Assembly (NCBI RefSeq): GCF_900105945.1
Contig: NZ_FNSO01000004.1
Location: 620,001 to 684,000 of the forward strand
Reading direction: 5' to 3'
Source: Amycolatopsis tolypomycina
Lineage (GTDB): Bacteria; Actinomycetota; Actinomycetes; Mycobacteriales; Pseudonocardiaceae
Length of the DNA: 64,000 bases
Each line of letters starts with the position of its first letter. Position 1 is the stretch's first letter. The notes beneath the pieces were generated by a model. The model ran no database searches, was not told the DNA's origin, and worked only from the letters and a program-made list of their open reading frames with translations. The position numbers and the translations under genes were made by a program. Positions 32,979-41,868 of the stretch are shown one piece after another.

Positions 32979-33059
32979 GAACCGGCTAAGGCGGTTCAGA
33001 ACCGGCTAAGCTGGTTCTAACACGACGCTGTGTCGGTCTGCAACCGGCTAAGGTGGTTC
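32979..33059. promoter_or_regulatory. three phased 19-bp operators between epoxide hydrolase and CGNR genes
   Basis: Copies: GAACCGGCTAAGGCGGTTC (32979-32997), GAACCGGCTAAGCTGGTTC (32999-33017) and CAACCGGCTAAGGTGGTTC (33041-33059). Each is an imperfect palindrome with GAACC/GGTTC arms and a CTAAG centre. Start-to-start distances are 20 and 42 bp, close to two and four helical turns, so all three face one side of the DNA. The last copy ends 1 bp before the CGNR ATG. The CGNR protein is the obvious candidate binder. Confidence 0.85.
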
Positions 33060-33060
33060 C

Positions 33061-33606
33061 ATGCGTGCTGAGTTTCCCGAATTCCGCCTCGGTAGCGTGC
33101 TGGCGACCAGCTTCACGGCGACGCTGACGGAGCGTCAGGGCGACTCGGTGGAGCGCATCCCCACGCCGGAGCGGCTCGTCGACTGGCTGGCGGTGAGCGG
33201 TCTCGCCGTGGACTCCTGCACTCCCGCGCAGCACGACCTCGCCCGGGAGCTGCGGGAGTCGATCCACGCCGTCGCGACGGCGGCCGCGGCCGGCGACCCG
33301 CTCCCGGCGGCCGCGGTGCGGGTCGTCAACGACCGGAGCGGCCGGGGCCGGGCCGCGGCCGTCCTGACGCCCGAGGGCAAGCGGCAATGGCGGATCGGCG
33401 GCGTGGAAGATGCCCTCGGCGTGATCGCCGCCGACGCGATCGAGATCGTCGCCGGCGAACGCGACGGGAAGCTGGCCTTGTGCGCCTCGCCGACCTGCCG
33501 GGCCGCGTTCTTCGACACGAGCCAGAGCCGCAGCCGCCGGTGGTGCGAAATGAACACGTGCGGCAACCGCCAGAAGAAGGCGCGGTTCAACGCCAAAAAA
33601 GCCTGA
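33061..33606 (+). CDS. CGNR zinc-finger/ABATE domain regulator
   Basis: 181 aa. The N-terminal ABATE domain (about 1-125) is a putative ligand-binding, stress-related module. The C-terminal CGNR zinc finger has Cys141, Cys146, Cys162 and Cys167, ending in CGNR (167-170), followed by a basic tail QKKARFNAKK suited to DNA contact. Function is not established for the family; a transcription-factor role is proposed. The ATG lies directly after the third operator copy, with no room for a ribosome site, so the mRNA may be leaderless or the operator may lie in a very short leader. Confidence 0.88.
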   Translation: MRAEFPEFRLGSVLATSFTATLTERQGDSVERIPTPERLVDWLAVSGLAVDSCTPAQHDLARELRESIHAVATAAAAGDPLPAAAVRVVNDRSGRGRAAAVLTPEGKRQWRIGGVEDALGVIAADAIEIVAGERDGKLALCASPTCRAAFFDTSQSRSRRWCEMNTCGNRQKKARFNAKKA

Positions 33607-33609
33607 TCG

Positions 33610-33634
33610 GCGGGCCGGGGGTCGCCCGGCCCGC
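33610..33634. terminator. bidirectional hairpin between CGNR gene and mtr
   Basis: 10-bp perfect stem GCGGGCCGGG / CCCGGCCCGC with a 5-base loop, 3 bp after the CGNR stop and 6 bp before the mtr stop, serving both convergent genes. Confidence 0.85.
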
Positions 33635-33640
33635 TTCGGT

Positions 33641-35035
33641 TCAGTCCAACGGCAGGTTCAGGAGGGCGTTCTCGATCAGCTCCGGCATCGCCGGGTGGAT
33701 CCAGTACTGGCCGCGCGCCATGCTCCGCGCGTCGAGGCCGAAGCTCATCGCCTGGATGAGCGGCTGGATCACCGACGACGCCTGCGGGCCGATGATGTGC
33801 GCGCCGAGCAGCTGCCCGGTCGCCGGGTCGGCCAGGAGCTTCGCGAAGCCCGTGGTGTCCTCCATCGCCCAGCCGTAGGCGATCCCGGCGTAGTCCTGCT
33901 TCGAGACCACATAGGACACGCCGAGCTCGCGGGCCTTCTGCTCGGTGAGCCCGACCGAGGCCACCTGCGGGTGGGTGAAGACCGCGTGCGGCACGAACCG
34001 GTGGTCGGCGGTGATCCGCTCGTCCGGGTGCAGCAGGTTGTGCTGCACCACGCGGGCTTCGTGGTTCGCGACGTGCTTGAGCTCGTGCGGCGAAGACAGG
34101 TCGCCGAGGGCGTAGATGCCGTCCACCGCGGTCTGCTGGTAGTCGTCGACCACGACGTGCCCACTGTCCATTGTGGTCACGCCGGTGGCGGCGACGTCGA
34201 GGAGGTCGGAGTTCGGCTTGCGGCCGGTGGCGATGAGCAGCACGTCGCCCTCGACGGTCTCGGCGCCCTGCGGGCCCTCGAGGTCCAGCGCGACGCCGCC
34301 CTCGGTCCTGCGCGCCCGCACGGTCTTGCGGTCGAGGCGGACGTCGAACCGCTCGGCGGCCAGCTCGGTGAAGCGGGCGCTGACGTCCTCGTCCTCCGAG
34401 CGCAGCAGCCGCCCGGAGCGGTTGACCAGCGTGACCTGCACGCCGAACGACGCGAAGACGTGCGCGAACTCGGCCGCGATGTACCCGCCGCCCAGGATGA
34501 CGATGCGCTCGGGCAACTCGTCGAGGCGCATCACCGTGTCGGAGGTGTGGTAATCGACGGTGTCCAGGCCAGGGATCTCGGGGATGACCGGTCGCCCACC
34601 CGCCGCGAGCACGAACCTGTCGGCGGTCAGCACCTCGTCGGGGCGCCCGTCGGCGAAACTGACGCGCAGCTCCTTGTGCCCGGTGAAGCGGCCGCTGCCC
34701 TCGTAGACGTCGACGTTCGCGTTGTCCTCGTGGCTGCGCCGGTACTCCGCGCCGCCCTCGGCGATCGGGTCGATCCGGCCGAAGATGCGGTCGCGGATGT
34801 CGCGCCAGCGCACGCCCTTCAGCTCTTCGTCGACGCCGTACTTCGAGCTGTGCGAAGGCGTGTACGCGACGTCAGCGGCGTACACGAACATCTTCGTCGG
34901 GATGCAGCCCACGTTGAGGCAGGTGCCGCCGAAGGTGCCCTTCTCGACGATCGCCGTCTTCTTGCCGGCGAAGCCCGGGCCGAGGATCGAGTTCCCCGAT
35001 CCCGTCCCGACGATCACCAGGTCGTAGTGGGGCAC
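33641..35035 (-). CDS. mtr: mycothione reductase
   Basis: 464-aa flavoprotein disulfide reductase. The FAD motif GTGSGN is at the N-terminus and the redox Cys pair is in GTCLNVGC (C39 and C44). The NAD(P)H motif is [14 protein letters not shown], and the C-terminal His-Glu acid-base pair is H447/E452 ([10 protein letters not shown]). GTGSGN and the [11 protein letters not shown] context are those of Mtr rather than lipoamide dehydrogenase. It reduces mycothiol disulfide with NADPH and keeps the cytoplasm reduced. A sequence exactly matching the sigma-R promoter pattern precedes it. Confidence 0.93.
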   Translation of the reverse strand: MPHYDLVIVGTGSGNSILGPGFAGKKTAIVEKGTFGGTCLNVGCIPTKMFVYAADVAYTPSHSSKYGVDEELKGVRWRDIRDRIFGRIDPIAEGGAEYRRSHEDNANVDVYEGSGRFTGHKELRVSFADGRPDEVLTADRFVLAAGGRPVIPEIPGLDTVDYHTSDTVMRLDELPERIVILGGGYIAAEFAHVFASFGVQVTLVNRSGRLLRSEDEDVSARFTELAAERFDVRLDRKTVRARRTEGGVALDLEGPQGAETVEGDVLLIATGRKPNSDLLDVAATGVTTMDSGHVVVDDYQQTAVDGIYALGDLSSPHELKHVANHEARVVQHNLLHPDERITADHRFVPHAVFTHPQVASVGLTEQKARELGVSYVVSKQDYAGIAYGWAMEDTTGFAKLLADPATGQLLGAHIIGPQASSVIQPLIQAMSFGLDARSMARGQYWIHPAMPELIENALLNLPLD

Positions 35036-35077
35036 TGCATCCTCCGCGGGTCCGGTTCCGGTCGTTCCACCCTAGCC

Positions 35078-35104
35078 AACCGTGTCGCACAGGTGGGTGT
35101 TCCC
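35078..35104 (-). promoter_or_regulatory. sigma-R/SigH-type promoter of mtr
   Basis: On the minus strand GGGAAC (35104-35099), an 18-bp spacer and GTT (35080-35078) match the GGGAAT-N18-GTT consensus of the disulfide-stress sigma factor with one mismatch. The predicted start lies about 35 bases before the mtr ATG. In Streptomyces coelicolor mtr is a known sigma-R target. Confidence 0.65.
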
Positions 35105-35131
35105 CGTTGTGCTTAACGTCGTATTACGTGG

Positions 35132-36010
35132 TCAGTGGCCGGTCGCGGTGAAGTGCATCCGGTCGACCGGGCCGCGCCAGTTCCCGCCCCAGCTCCACCC
35201 GATCGCCGCGAACGCGCGCACGGTGGCGTCACCGGCCAGGACCATGCCGGGCCGCTTGCGCGCGCGGTCGACGTACGCCGAGGCCAGCTCGGGCAGCACG
35301 AGGTCGCCCTGGGTGTAGGGGTTGCAGAACGGGTTGACGTCGACGGCGAGCCCGAAGGCGTGCGCCGACCAGGTCGTCTGCCCGCGCGCCGGGCGGCAGA
35401 CGAACGCGCTGGTCGAGTTGCCGTCGCCGGTCGGTGGAGCGGTGAGCTCGCCAGCGCTGGTCACGCGCATTTCCTCGAGCGGGAAATGCGCGGCGAAGAG
35501 CTGTCCGAAGACCTGCGTGATCGCGGCCGCGCCACGGGCGTTCACCAGCATTTCGCCGGTGTGCGCGCGGCCGTCGAAGCCCCAGAAGGACATCGTCAGG
35601 TAGCGGAGGTCGCCGGGTTTCACCGGACAGGCGGGCTGCCAGGTACTGCGCGCGAGGACGTCGGCGGGCACTGCGGTGTTTGTCGAAGCGTACCGCCCGC
35701 CCGCAGGCGGCGGGAGGACGTCTTTTGTCGGAAGTGCCCGATTCACCAGTTCGGGTGGTGTCGGCTCGATCTCGCCGAAGCCGTCGGGACGGCGGGGGAG
35801 CGGCCGGGCACCCACCTGCCAGGTGACGGCGAGGGCGCTCGGCGACGGTGGCGGCGCGGTCGTGGTGCCTGCCGCGATCGTTGTCGATGTCGGGGCTGAC
35901 GTCGGCGTCGACCTCGGGGCCGACGGCACGGGCGGGGGCGGCTCCGCCGAGCACGCCGCCAGCGCGAGAGCGAGGGCCGCCCACCACGCCGCCGTCGCTC
36001 TCCGTCGCAT
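35132..36010 (-). CDS. lipoprotein with M15 D-Ala-D-Ala carboxypeptidase-like domain
   Basis: 292 aa from the ATG at 36010. The signal MRRRATAAWWAALALALAAC ends in a lipobox (Cys at 20). A Pro/Ser/Thr-rich linker (about 22-60) leads to the zinc peptidase domain. SAHAFGLAVDVNPFCNP matches the SxHxxGxAxD zinc motif of M15C enzymes, and the final GGNWRGPVDRMHF supplies the catalytic Asp and third His. It should trim peptidoglycan peptides outside the membrane. It is divergent from the trypsin gene. Confidence 0.88.
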   Translation of the reverse strand: MRRRATAAWWAALALALAACSAEPPPPVPSAPRSTPTSAPTSTTIAAGTTTAPPPSPSALAVTWQVGARPLPRRPDGFGEIEPTPPELVNRALPTKDVLPPPAGGRYASTNTAVPADVLARSTWQPACPVKPGDLRYLTMSFWGFDGRAHTGEMLVNARGAAAITQVFGQLFAAHFPLEEMRVTSAGELTAPPTGDGNSTSAFVCRPARGQTTWSAHAFGLAVDVNPFCNPYTQGDLVLPELASAYVDRARKRPGMVLAGDATVRAFAAIGWSWGGNWRGPVDRMHFTATGH

Positions 36011-36175
36011 CCGGCCAGCTTGGCAGAGGCGGCGGGTGAGCGCGGAGTCCACCCGTTCCAGTGACACCGTTTTGGGCCCCCTCGGATTAGGGTAATGAGC
36101 GCACGTCGTTCACGCACCGGAGTTGTCCGGGTGCCGAGTGCTCTGCCCTGTGCTGTGCCGAAGAGGGGAAGACCC

Positions 36176-37000
36176 ATGTCCGTGAAGTCCCGCCGTTCCC
36201 TGCTGTTCGCAAGCGGCGCGCTCCTCGCGGTCGCCGCGATCGCCGTCCCGGTCGTGGTGGGCACGGCGGCGGCCGATTCCGGCGCGGCAGGCTCCGGCAC
36301 CCAGGCGCGGATCGTCGGCGGCGAACGGGCTTCCCTGTCCGACCACCCGTACGCGGTGTACCTGACCGACGCGGGCGGCAACCAGTTCTGCGGCGCGGTG
36401 ATCGTCAGCTCCACGTCGGTCGCCACGGCCGCGCACTGCGCCAAGGCGGTGGCGAAGCAGGACATCCGGGTGGTGGCCGGCCGCGAGGACAAGCGCACTG
36501 CCGAAGGCCAGGCCCTCGGTGTCTCGAAGGTCTGGGTCGCCCCGGGCTACACCGACCCGACGCAGGGCGGCGACATCGCCGTGCTCACCGTCCGCGGCCA
36601 GTTCGACTACCGGCCCGCGAAGCTGCCCGACGCCAACGACGCGCGGCTGTACGACAAGGGCACCCAGGCGACCGTGCTCGGCTGGGGCCGCATCGCCGAC
36701 GGCGGCCCCCGCTCCGACTACCTGCGCAGCGCCCAGGTCCCGGTGGTCTCGGACAGCGAATGCCGCGCCGACTACAACGTCTACGACCAGCGGACCATGG
36801 TGTGCGCGGGCTACGCCGAAGGCGGCGTCGACGCCTGCCAGGGCGACTCCGGCGGCCCGCTCGTGGTCGGCGACACGCTGATCGGCATCGTCTCCTTCGG
36901 CGACGGCTGCGCGAAGGCGAACCGGCCCGGCGTCTACACGCGCGTCTCGGAGTACGCCGACGAGGTCGAGGCCCAGGCCAGGCCCCGCCTCCTCGGCTGA
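36176..37000 (+). CDS. secreted trypsin-like serine protease (S1)
   Basis: 274 aa from the ATG at 36176 (GAGGGG upstream). A signal peptide (MSVKSRRSLLFASGALLAVAA) and a short propeptide lead to the mature start RIVGG. The triad is intact: His in TAAHC, Asp in GGDIAVL and Ser in GDSGGP. The S1 pocket Asp six residues before the Ser (VDACQGDS) gives trypsin-like cleavage after Lys/Arg. Cys pairs are typical. Probably an extracellular nutrient or processing protease. It contrasts with the triad-less S1 homologue at 50.2-52.1 kb. Confidence 0.95.
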   Translation: MSVKSRRSLLFASGALLAVAAIAVPVVVGTAAADSGAAGSGTQARIVGGERASLSDHPYAVYLTDAGGNQFCGAVIVSSTSVATAAHCAKAVAKQDIRVVAGREDKRTAEGQALGVSKVWVAPGYTDPTQGGDIAVLTVRGQFDYRPAKLPDANDARLYDKGTQATVLGWGRIADGGPRSDYLRSAQVPVVSDSECRADYNVYDQRTMVCAGYAEGGVDACQGDSGGPLVVGDTLIGIVSFGDGCAKANRPGVYTRVSEYADEVEAQARPRLLG

Positions 37001-37017
37001 GCGTGCTAAGCAGGGGT

Positions 37018-37449
37018 ATGCCGACCCTGCACGACGCCACCGGTCCCGAGCTGACCGCCGCCCAGCTGCACGACATCCTCCGCCTGCGCGTCGACGTGTT
37101 CGTCGTGGAGCAGAAGGCCGCGTACCCGGAGCTCGACGGCCGTGACCTGCTCCCGGACACCCGCCACCTGTGGTTCGAGGAAGCCGACGCGGTGCTGGCG
37201 TACCTGCGCGTGCTGCTCGATCCGGGCGGGATCCGCCGCATCGGCCGCGTGGTGACGGCCGCCCCCGCCCGCGGAGCCGGCCTGGCGGCCCGGTTGATGG
37301 AGGCGGCCCTGACGGTCCCGGGCGAGTACGTTCTCGACGCCCAGACCTACGTCCAGGGCTTCTACGCCCGCTACGGTTTCGTCGCGGAAGGCGCGGAGTA
37401 CATGGACGACGACGGAATCCCGCACATCAGGATGCGCCGCCGCCCGTGA
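37018..37449 (+). CDS. ElaA-like GNAT acetyltransferase
   Basis: 143 aa. The N-terminal LHDILRLRVDVFVVEQKAAYPELDGRDLLPDT is the ElaA signature (L-LR--VFVVEQ-C-Y-E-D--D), though the usual Cys is Ala here. The acetyl-CoA loop is reduced to AAPARGAGLAARLM. It follows the trypsin gene by 17 bp, and its ATG has AGGGG upstream. A GNAT occupies a comparable position (Rv2851c) near mtr in mycobacteria. The acceptor is unknown. Confidence 0.87.
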   Translation: MPTLHDATGPELTAAQLHDILRLRVDVFVVEQKAAYPELDGRDLLPDTRHLWFEEADAVLAYLRVLLDPGGIRRIGRVVTAAPARGAGLAARLMEAALTVPGEYVLDAQTYVQGFYARYGFVAEGAEYMDDDGIPHIRMRRRP

Positions 37450-37459
37450 AGCCCGCCGA

Positions 37460-38635
37460 TCACGCGAGGGCGCCCCGCGGCGCCGTCGCGGTGATCACCT
37501 TCACCGCGCGGTCCACATCGGCTTCCGTCAGGTCGGCCCGTGCCGTCAGCCGCAGCCGCGAGATGCCGTCCGGCACCGACGGCGGGCGGAAGCACCCGAC
37601 GCGGATGCCCTGTTCCGCACACGCCGCGGCCCACGCCACGGCCGTCTCCGCGGACGGCGCCTGAACCGAGATCACCGCGGCGTCCGGCACGCTCGCCTTC
37701 AGCCCGGCCGCCTTCAGCGACATCGCCAGGTTGCCCGCGTTCTCGATCACCTTCTCCGCCAGCCCCGGCTCGTCCTTCAGCGCGTGCAACGCCGCCAACG
37801 CGGCCGCCGCGCTCGCGGGCGCCAACGCGGTGTCGAAGATGAAGCTCCGCGCCGTGTCCACGAGGTGCTTGATCACCCGCCGCGGCCCCACCACCGCGCC
37901 GCCCTGGGCGCCGAGGGACTTCGACAGCGTCAACGTCGTGACGACGTCGGGCGCGCCCGACAGCCCGGCCGCGTGGACCGCCCCGCGGCCACCCTCGCCC
38001 AGGACGCCGAAGCCGTGGGCGTCGTCCACGAGCAGCGCCGCGCCGTGCTCACGGCAGATCCCGGCGAGCTCGCCGAGCGGGGCCAGGTCACCGTCGACCG
38101 AGAACACCGAATCGGTCACCACCAGCGCCCGCGGCTTGCGCCGGGTCGAGAGCGCGTGCTTGATCGCCGACGGCGTCGAGTGCGCCACCGCGGCGACGTC
38201 GGCCCGCGACAGCCGGCAGCCCTCGATCAGGGACGCGTGGATGTACTTGTCGGTGACGATCGCGGACTCGGAGCCGGACAATGCCGTCACGGCGCCGAGG
38301 TTCGCGGCGAACCCGGAGGAGAACACGAGCGCCGCCTGCGCGCCGCAGAACCGGGCGAGCTCCAGTTCCAGCTCGGTGTGCAGCTCGGTCGATCCGGTGA
38401 CCAGCCGGGACCCGGTCGCCCCGGCGCCCCAGCGCAGCGCGGCGGCCGCGGCGGCCCCGGCGACGCGCTTGTCGCGGGCCAGCCCGAGGTAGTCGTTGCC
38501 GGCCAGGTCCAGTTCGTCGGCCTGCGCGGGACGCGGCCGCAGCTGCCGCACGAGTCCGGCGTTCGCCCGCTTCTCCGCCTCGGCGTCGAGCCAGTCGAAA
38601 ACCTCGTCGGGCGGGGGCGTCGGCGGCGTAGTCAC
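37460..38635 (-). CDS. bioF: 8-amino-7-oxononanoate synthase
   Basis: 391 aa from the GTG at 38635. An alpha-oxoamine synthase: LDLAGNDYLGLA near the N-terminus, GATGSRLVTG, the cofactor Asp in DDAHGFGVLG, and the PLP lysine in TLTLSKSLGAQGG. BioF joins pimeloyl-ACP (or -CoA) and L-alanine to make KAPA, the first committed step of biotin synthesis. No other bio gene is in the window, so bioF stands alone here. Related KBL or serine palmitoyltransferase functions are less likely given the sequence context, but cannot be excluded. Confidence 0.9.
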   Translation of the reverse strand: MTTPPTPPPDEVFDWLDAEAEKRANAGLVRQLRPRPAQADELDLAGNDYLGLARDKRVAGAAAAAALRWGAGATGSRLVTGSTELHTELELELARFCGAQAALVFSSGFAANLGAVTALSGSESAIVTDKYIHASLIEGCRLSRADVAAVAHSTPSAIKHALSTRRKPRALVVTDSVFSVDGDLAPLGELAGICREHGAALLVDDAHGFGVLGEGGRGAVHAAGLSGAPDVVTTLTLSKSLGAQGGAVVGPRRVIKHLVDTARSFIFDTALAPASAAAALAALHALKDEPGLAEKVIENAGNLAMSLKAAGLKASVPDAAVISVQAPSAETAVAWAAACAEQGIRVGCFRPPSVPDGISRLRLTARADLTEADVDRAVKVITATAPRGALA

Positions 38636-38690
38636 GTCCCGCAGTCTCCCATCCGGCCCTCGAAGCTCCGCCAAGCGGGCCTGGAAACGC

Positions 38691-38724
38691 CGGAAGCCCC
38701 GGACCACGCGGTCCGGGGCTTCCG
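38691..38724 (-). terminator. 15-bp stem terminator of the DEAD-box gene
   Basis: Perfect inverted repeat with arms 38691-38705 and 38710-38724 and loop ACGC. It lies 11 bp beyond the helicase stop (38735) in the direction of transcription, before the bioF start at 38635. Confidence 0.9.
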
Positions 38725-38734
38725 AAGGGAACGA

Positions 38735-40309
38735 TCAGCTGTCGTAGCCGCGACGCGGGCCACGGCTCGGGCGGCCGTAGCCACCGCCGTTGCCCGAGCG
38801 GGGCTGACGGGCGCGGCCGCCGAAGCCGCCGGGACGGCCTTCGCGGTCGCCGCCGCGGTAACCACCGCGGTCGCCGCCACGCTCGCCGCCGCGGTCACGG
38901 TCGCCGTGGCTGCCGCGGTGGGAACCGCCGCGCTCGCCACCCCGGCCGCCGCCGAAGCCGCGGTCACCGCGGAAGCCGCCGCCGCGACGCGGGTTCTCGC
39001 GCCGCCGCTCGACGACCGGCTCGCCGCTGGGCTCCTGGGCACCGGTGATGCGGGACAGCTCGGCGTCGCCCGGGCGGACCGTCGTCGACTCCGCACGCAC
39101 ACCGGCGCGGTCGGTCAGCCGGCGGACCATCCGGCGCTGGTCGTGCGTCGCCAGCGTGACGACGACACCCGACGCCCCGGCGCGCGCGGTGCGGCCGGCG
39201 CGGTGCAGGTAGTCCTTGTGGTCGGCCGCCGGGTCGACGTGCAGCACCAGGGAAATGTCGTCGACGTGGATGCCGCGCGCGGCGACGTCCGTGGCGACCA
39301 GCACCGGGGTGAGGCCGTCCTTGAAGTCGGCGAGGACGCGGTTGCGCTGCCCCTGGGTCTTGCCGCCGTGCAGCGCCGCCGCGTGCACACCCTGCTCGCG
39401 CAGCCGCTCGGTGAGCCGGTCGACGTGGTGCTTGGTGCGCACGAACATGATCGTGCGGCCATCGCGGGCGCCGATCTGCGTGATGACGTCCTGCTTGTCC
39501 TGGTGCGAGACCTGGAGCACGTGGTGGTCCATGGTCGTGACGCTCGCGGTCGACGGCGCGACCGAGTGCGTGACCGGGTCGGTCAGGTACTGCTTGACCA
39601 GGCGGTTGACGTCACCGTCGAGGGTCGCGGAGAACAGCAGCCGCTGCCCGCCCGGCGGGGTCAGGTCGAGGATCTCGCGGACCTGCGGCATGAAGCCCAT
39701 GTCCGCCATCTGGTCGGCCTCGTCGAGGGCGATGAAGTTGCAGTCGCCCAGGTGCGCGGTGCCCTGTCGGACGTGGTCCGACAGCCGGCCCGGCGTGGCG
39801 ATCAGCAGGTCGACGCCGCGGGACAGGGCGTCCGCCTGGCGGGCGAAGGCCATGCCGCCGACGGCCGTGCGGCACCACAGGCCGAGCGACTTGGCCAGCG
39901 GGGTCAGCGAGTCGGCGACCTGCATGGCCAGCTCGCGGGTCGGGACCAGGATCAGCGCGCGGGGGCGCTTCGGGCGGGCCTTGCCGCCGTCGAGCCGGGC
40001 CAGCATGGCCAGGCCGAAGGCGAGGGTCTTGCCGGAGCCGGTCTGGGCGCGGCCCAGCACGTCGCGGCCGGCCAGCGCGTCCGGGATGGTCGCGGACTGG
40101 ATCGGGAAGGGCTGGTTGATGCCCGCCTCGGCCAGCGCGCGGAGCAGCGGCTCCGGCAGGCCCAGCTGGGCGAAGGTCTTGGTGGCCACGGTCTCGACGG
40201 CGTCGTCGCGCAGCATGTCGCCGCCCGCAGGCCGCTGGCGCGGCTTGTGGTCGGGACGGCCCGCGCGGGCGGACGTCGAGGAGTGGCCGGAGTTGAACGT
40301 GACTGTCAC
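38735..40309 (-). CDS. DEAD-box RNA helicase with RGG-rich tail
   Basis: 524 aa from the GTG at 40309, with GAGAGG just upstream. Helicase motifs: Q-motif region FAQLGLPEPLLRALAEAGINQPFPIQ, motif I AQTGSGKT, Ia PTRELA, Ib TPGR, motif II in LDEADQM (DEAD), motif III SAT, V TDVAARGIH, VI HRAGRTARAG. The last 85 residues are a Gly/Arg-rich low-complexity tail (RGGGFRGDRG-like repeats) that binds RNA and may promote condensates. Such helicases aid ribosome assembly and RNA turnover, often in the cold. A leader of about 220 nt precedes it. Confidence 0.94.
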   Translation of the reverse strand: MTVTFNSGHSSTSARAGRPDHKPRQRPAGGDMLRDDAVETVATKTFAQLGLPEPLLRALAEAGINQPFPIQSATIPDALAGRDVLGRAQTGSGKTLAFGLAMLARLDGGKARPKRPRALILVPTRELAMQVADSLTPLAKSLGLWCRTAVGGMAFARQADALSRGVDLLIATPGRLSDHVRQGTAHLGDCNFIALDEADQMADMGFMPQVREILDLTPPGGQRLLFSATLDGDVNRLVKQYLTDPVTHSVAPSTASVTTMDHHVLQVSHQDKQDVITQIGARDGRTIMFVRTKHHVDRLTERLREQGVHAAALHGGKTQGQRNRVLADFKDGLTPVLVATDVAARGIHVDDISLVLHVDPAADHKDYLHRAGRTARAGASGVVVTLATHDQRRMVRRLTDRAGVRAESTTVRPGDAELSRITGAQEPSGEPVVERRRENPRRGGGFRGDRGFGGGRGGERGGSHRGSHGDRDRGGERGGDRGGYRGGDREGRPGGFGGRARQPRSGNGGGYGRPSRGPRRGYDS

Positions 40310-40632
40310 AAATGCCTCTCGGACGTGGTTCGTCGCAAGGGAGGCCCGGGCTGCCCGCGCGCAGGCAGGGCAAGATGGTGTGCGATGGGCGTTCACAGGG
40401 ACGGACCCGGCACACCGTGTCATCGCTTGCCGACACTGCGCGCCGCTTGGGTTACGGATCACCGCGAGCCATTCGGTGGCTCTGGAGGCGACGGACACCA
40501 ACTCATCCACGCCGCCGGTTGCGGTCTGTGCTCACTGTACCCGAGCCGGAGCTGGGACTACGCATCGAGGTCGCCGGTTGTGGGCGGCGTCGCAGGCGTG
40601 TTCCACACCACACCCGCGACGCCGCCCCGGTG
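40310..40632 (-). promoter_or_regulatory. 323-bp gap: helicase leader and RIO-gene terminator
   Basis: No gene is seen here. A possible -10 box TACAGT on the minus strand (40540-40535), with a poor -35, would give a leader of about 220 nt for the DEAD-box gene. Long leaders are common in cold-shock helicase genes. The far end holds the terminator of the RIO kinase gene at 40585-40624. Confidence 0.35.
40585..40624 (-). terminator. terminator of the RIO kinase gene
   Basis: Stem CGGCGTCGC (40585-40593) / GCGACGCCG (40616-40624), extendable inward with one mismatch, 8 bp beyond the RIO gene stop at 40633. Confidence 0.75.
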
Positions 40633-41592
40633 TCAGCCCAACCCGGCCGCGGAAACCAGCTCCGCCAGCAGTTCTCCGGTGTTCGTGACGTGCTCGCCGA
40701 GGCCGCGGCCGTGGAACCAGCCGGCCAGGTTGCGCACGTCCCGCGCCAGGAACTCGGCGCCGCCGGGGTTGGCGACGACGTCGACGACCTGGGGCAGGTC
40801 GATCACCATCAGCCTGCCCCGGTGCACGAGCAGGTTGTACGCCGAGAGGTCGCCGTGCGCGAGCCCCTCGGCGGCGAGCAGCTCGAGCGCCGCGGTGGCC
40901 TGGAACCACAGGTCCTTCAGCTCGTCCGGGTCCGGGCGGAGCTGGGCCAGCCGGGGTGCCGCGGTGCCGTCGTCGTCGCCGAGGAACTCGAGCAGCAGTT
41001 CCGTTCCCTCGCGCTGCACCGGGTAGGGCACCGGCGCGCCGAGCGTCCACAGGCGACTCAGCGCGGCGAACTCGGCGACCGCCCACTGCTCGGCGATGAG
41101 GTTGCGGCCGAACGCGCTGCGCTGCGCCATCGCCCGCATCTCGCGGGAACGGCGCATCCGCCGTCCTTCGAGGTAGCCCGCGTCGCGGTGGAACAGCTTG
41201 TGTTCGTCACTGCGGTAGCGCTTCGCGGCAAGCAGCGTGCCCGGCGTGCCGGGCAGTCCCCGCCGCAGGAGGTGGACGTCGGCCTCCTTGCCGGTCTTGA
41301 GAACGCCGAGGTCGGTGTCGACCGCGGCGAGTTCGGTGACGACCCAGTCCGGCCGCGGTGACGGACCGTGTTCGGCGTCATCCCAGGTGGACCAACGGTC
41401 GGCACCATCGGGTAACTGGTTTTCGGTGTAGGCGTCGTCGCGCAGCTTCGCGAGGCGGACGCGTTCGGCCTCGGTCAGCCGTCCGCTGCGGGTGGGTTCG
41501 GGTTCGTCGAACCGGCCGCGCCGCGGGCTCTTCCGGCGGCGGGTTGGCTGCTCGTCGAACAGGTCGAAATCTTCGAAGTCGTGCTGGCGCAC
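40633..41592 (-). CDS. RIO1-family serine kinase
   Basis: 319 aa. After a basic, disordered N-terminus (about 1-45) comes the RIO kinase fold. The nucleotide loop is KTGKEADVHLL, the Lys of strand 3 is in AAKRYR, the catalytic loop is LAHGDLSAYNLLV and the metal-binding Asp is in VIDLPQVVD. These are the RIO versions of HxDxxxxN and DFG. RIO kinases act in 40S maturation in eukaryotes and archaea; bacterial targets are unknown. It stands upstream of the DEAD-box helicase gene in the same direction but with its own terminator. Confidence 0.92.
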   Translation of the reverse strand: MRQHDFEDFDLFDEQPTRRRKSPRRGRFDEPEPTRSGRLTEAERVRLAKLRDDAYTENQLPDGADRWSTWDDAEHGPSPRPDWVVTELAAVDTDLGVLKTGKEADVHLLRRGLPGTPGTLLAAKRYRSDEHKLFHRDAGYLEGRRMRRSREMRAMAQRSAFGRNLIAEQWAVAEFAALSRLWTLGAPVPYPVQREGTELLLEFLGDDDGTAAPRLAQLRPDPDELKDLWFQATAALELLAAEGLAHGDLSAYNLLVHRGRLMVIDLPQVVDVVANPGGAEFLARDVRNLAGWFHGRGLGEHVTNTGELLAELVSAAGLG

Positions 41593-41868
41593 TGGTGGGT
41601 TTCTCCTTGGTCAGGGATGCCCCACCGGGCGCGTGATCAGCCTCGGGGGGCGGGTGGGTGAGGGCGCGAAAGGGCCCGGACAGTCATCACGACAGGCACC
41701 TCCCGTTCTCACCACACCGGCTCCCTGCCGGCTGCGCCCAGGATGCCGGACCGGTCACGCTCCGCGCAACCGAATAGCGCGAACGGTCCGTTCGTGACGT
41801 TTCCTTGAATTCGCTCCCGCGCCGCGGTCACGATGAACGGGCAGGCCGAAACCCAAGGAAGGCGGCAG

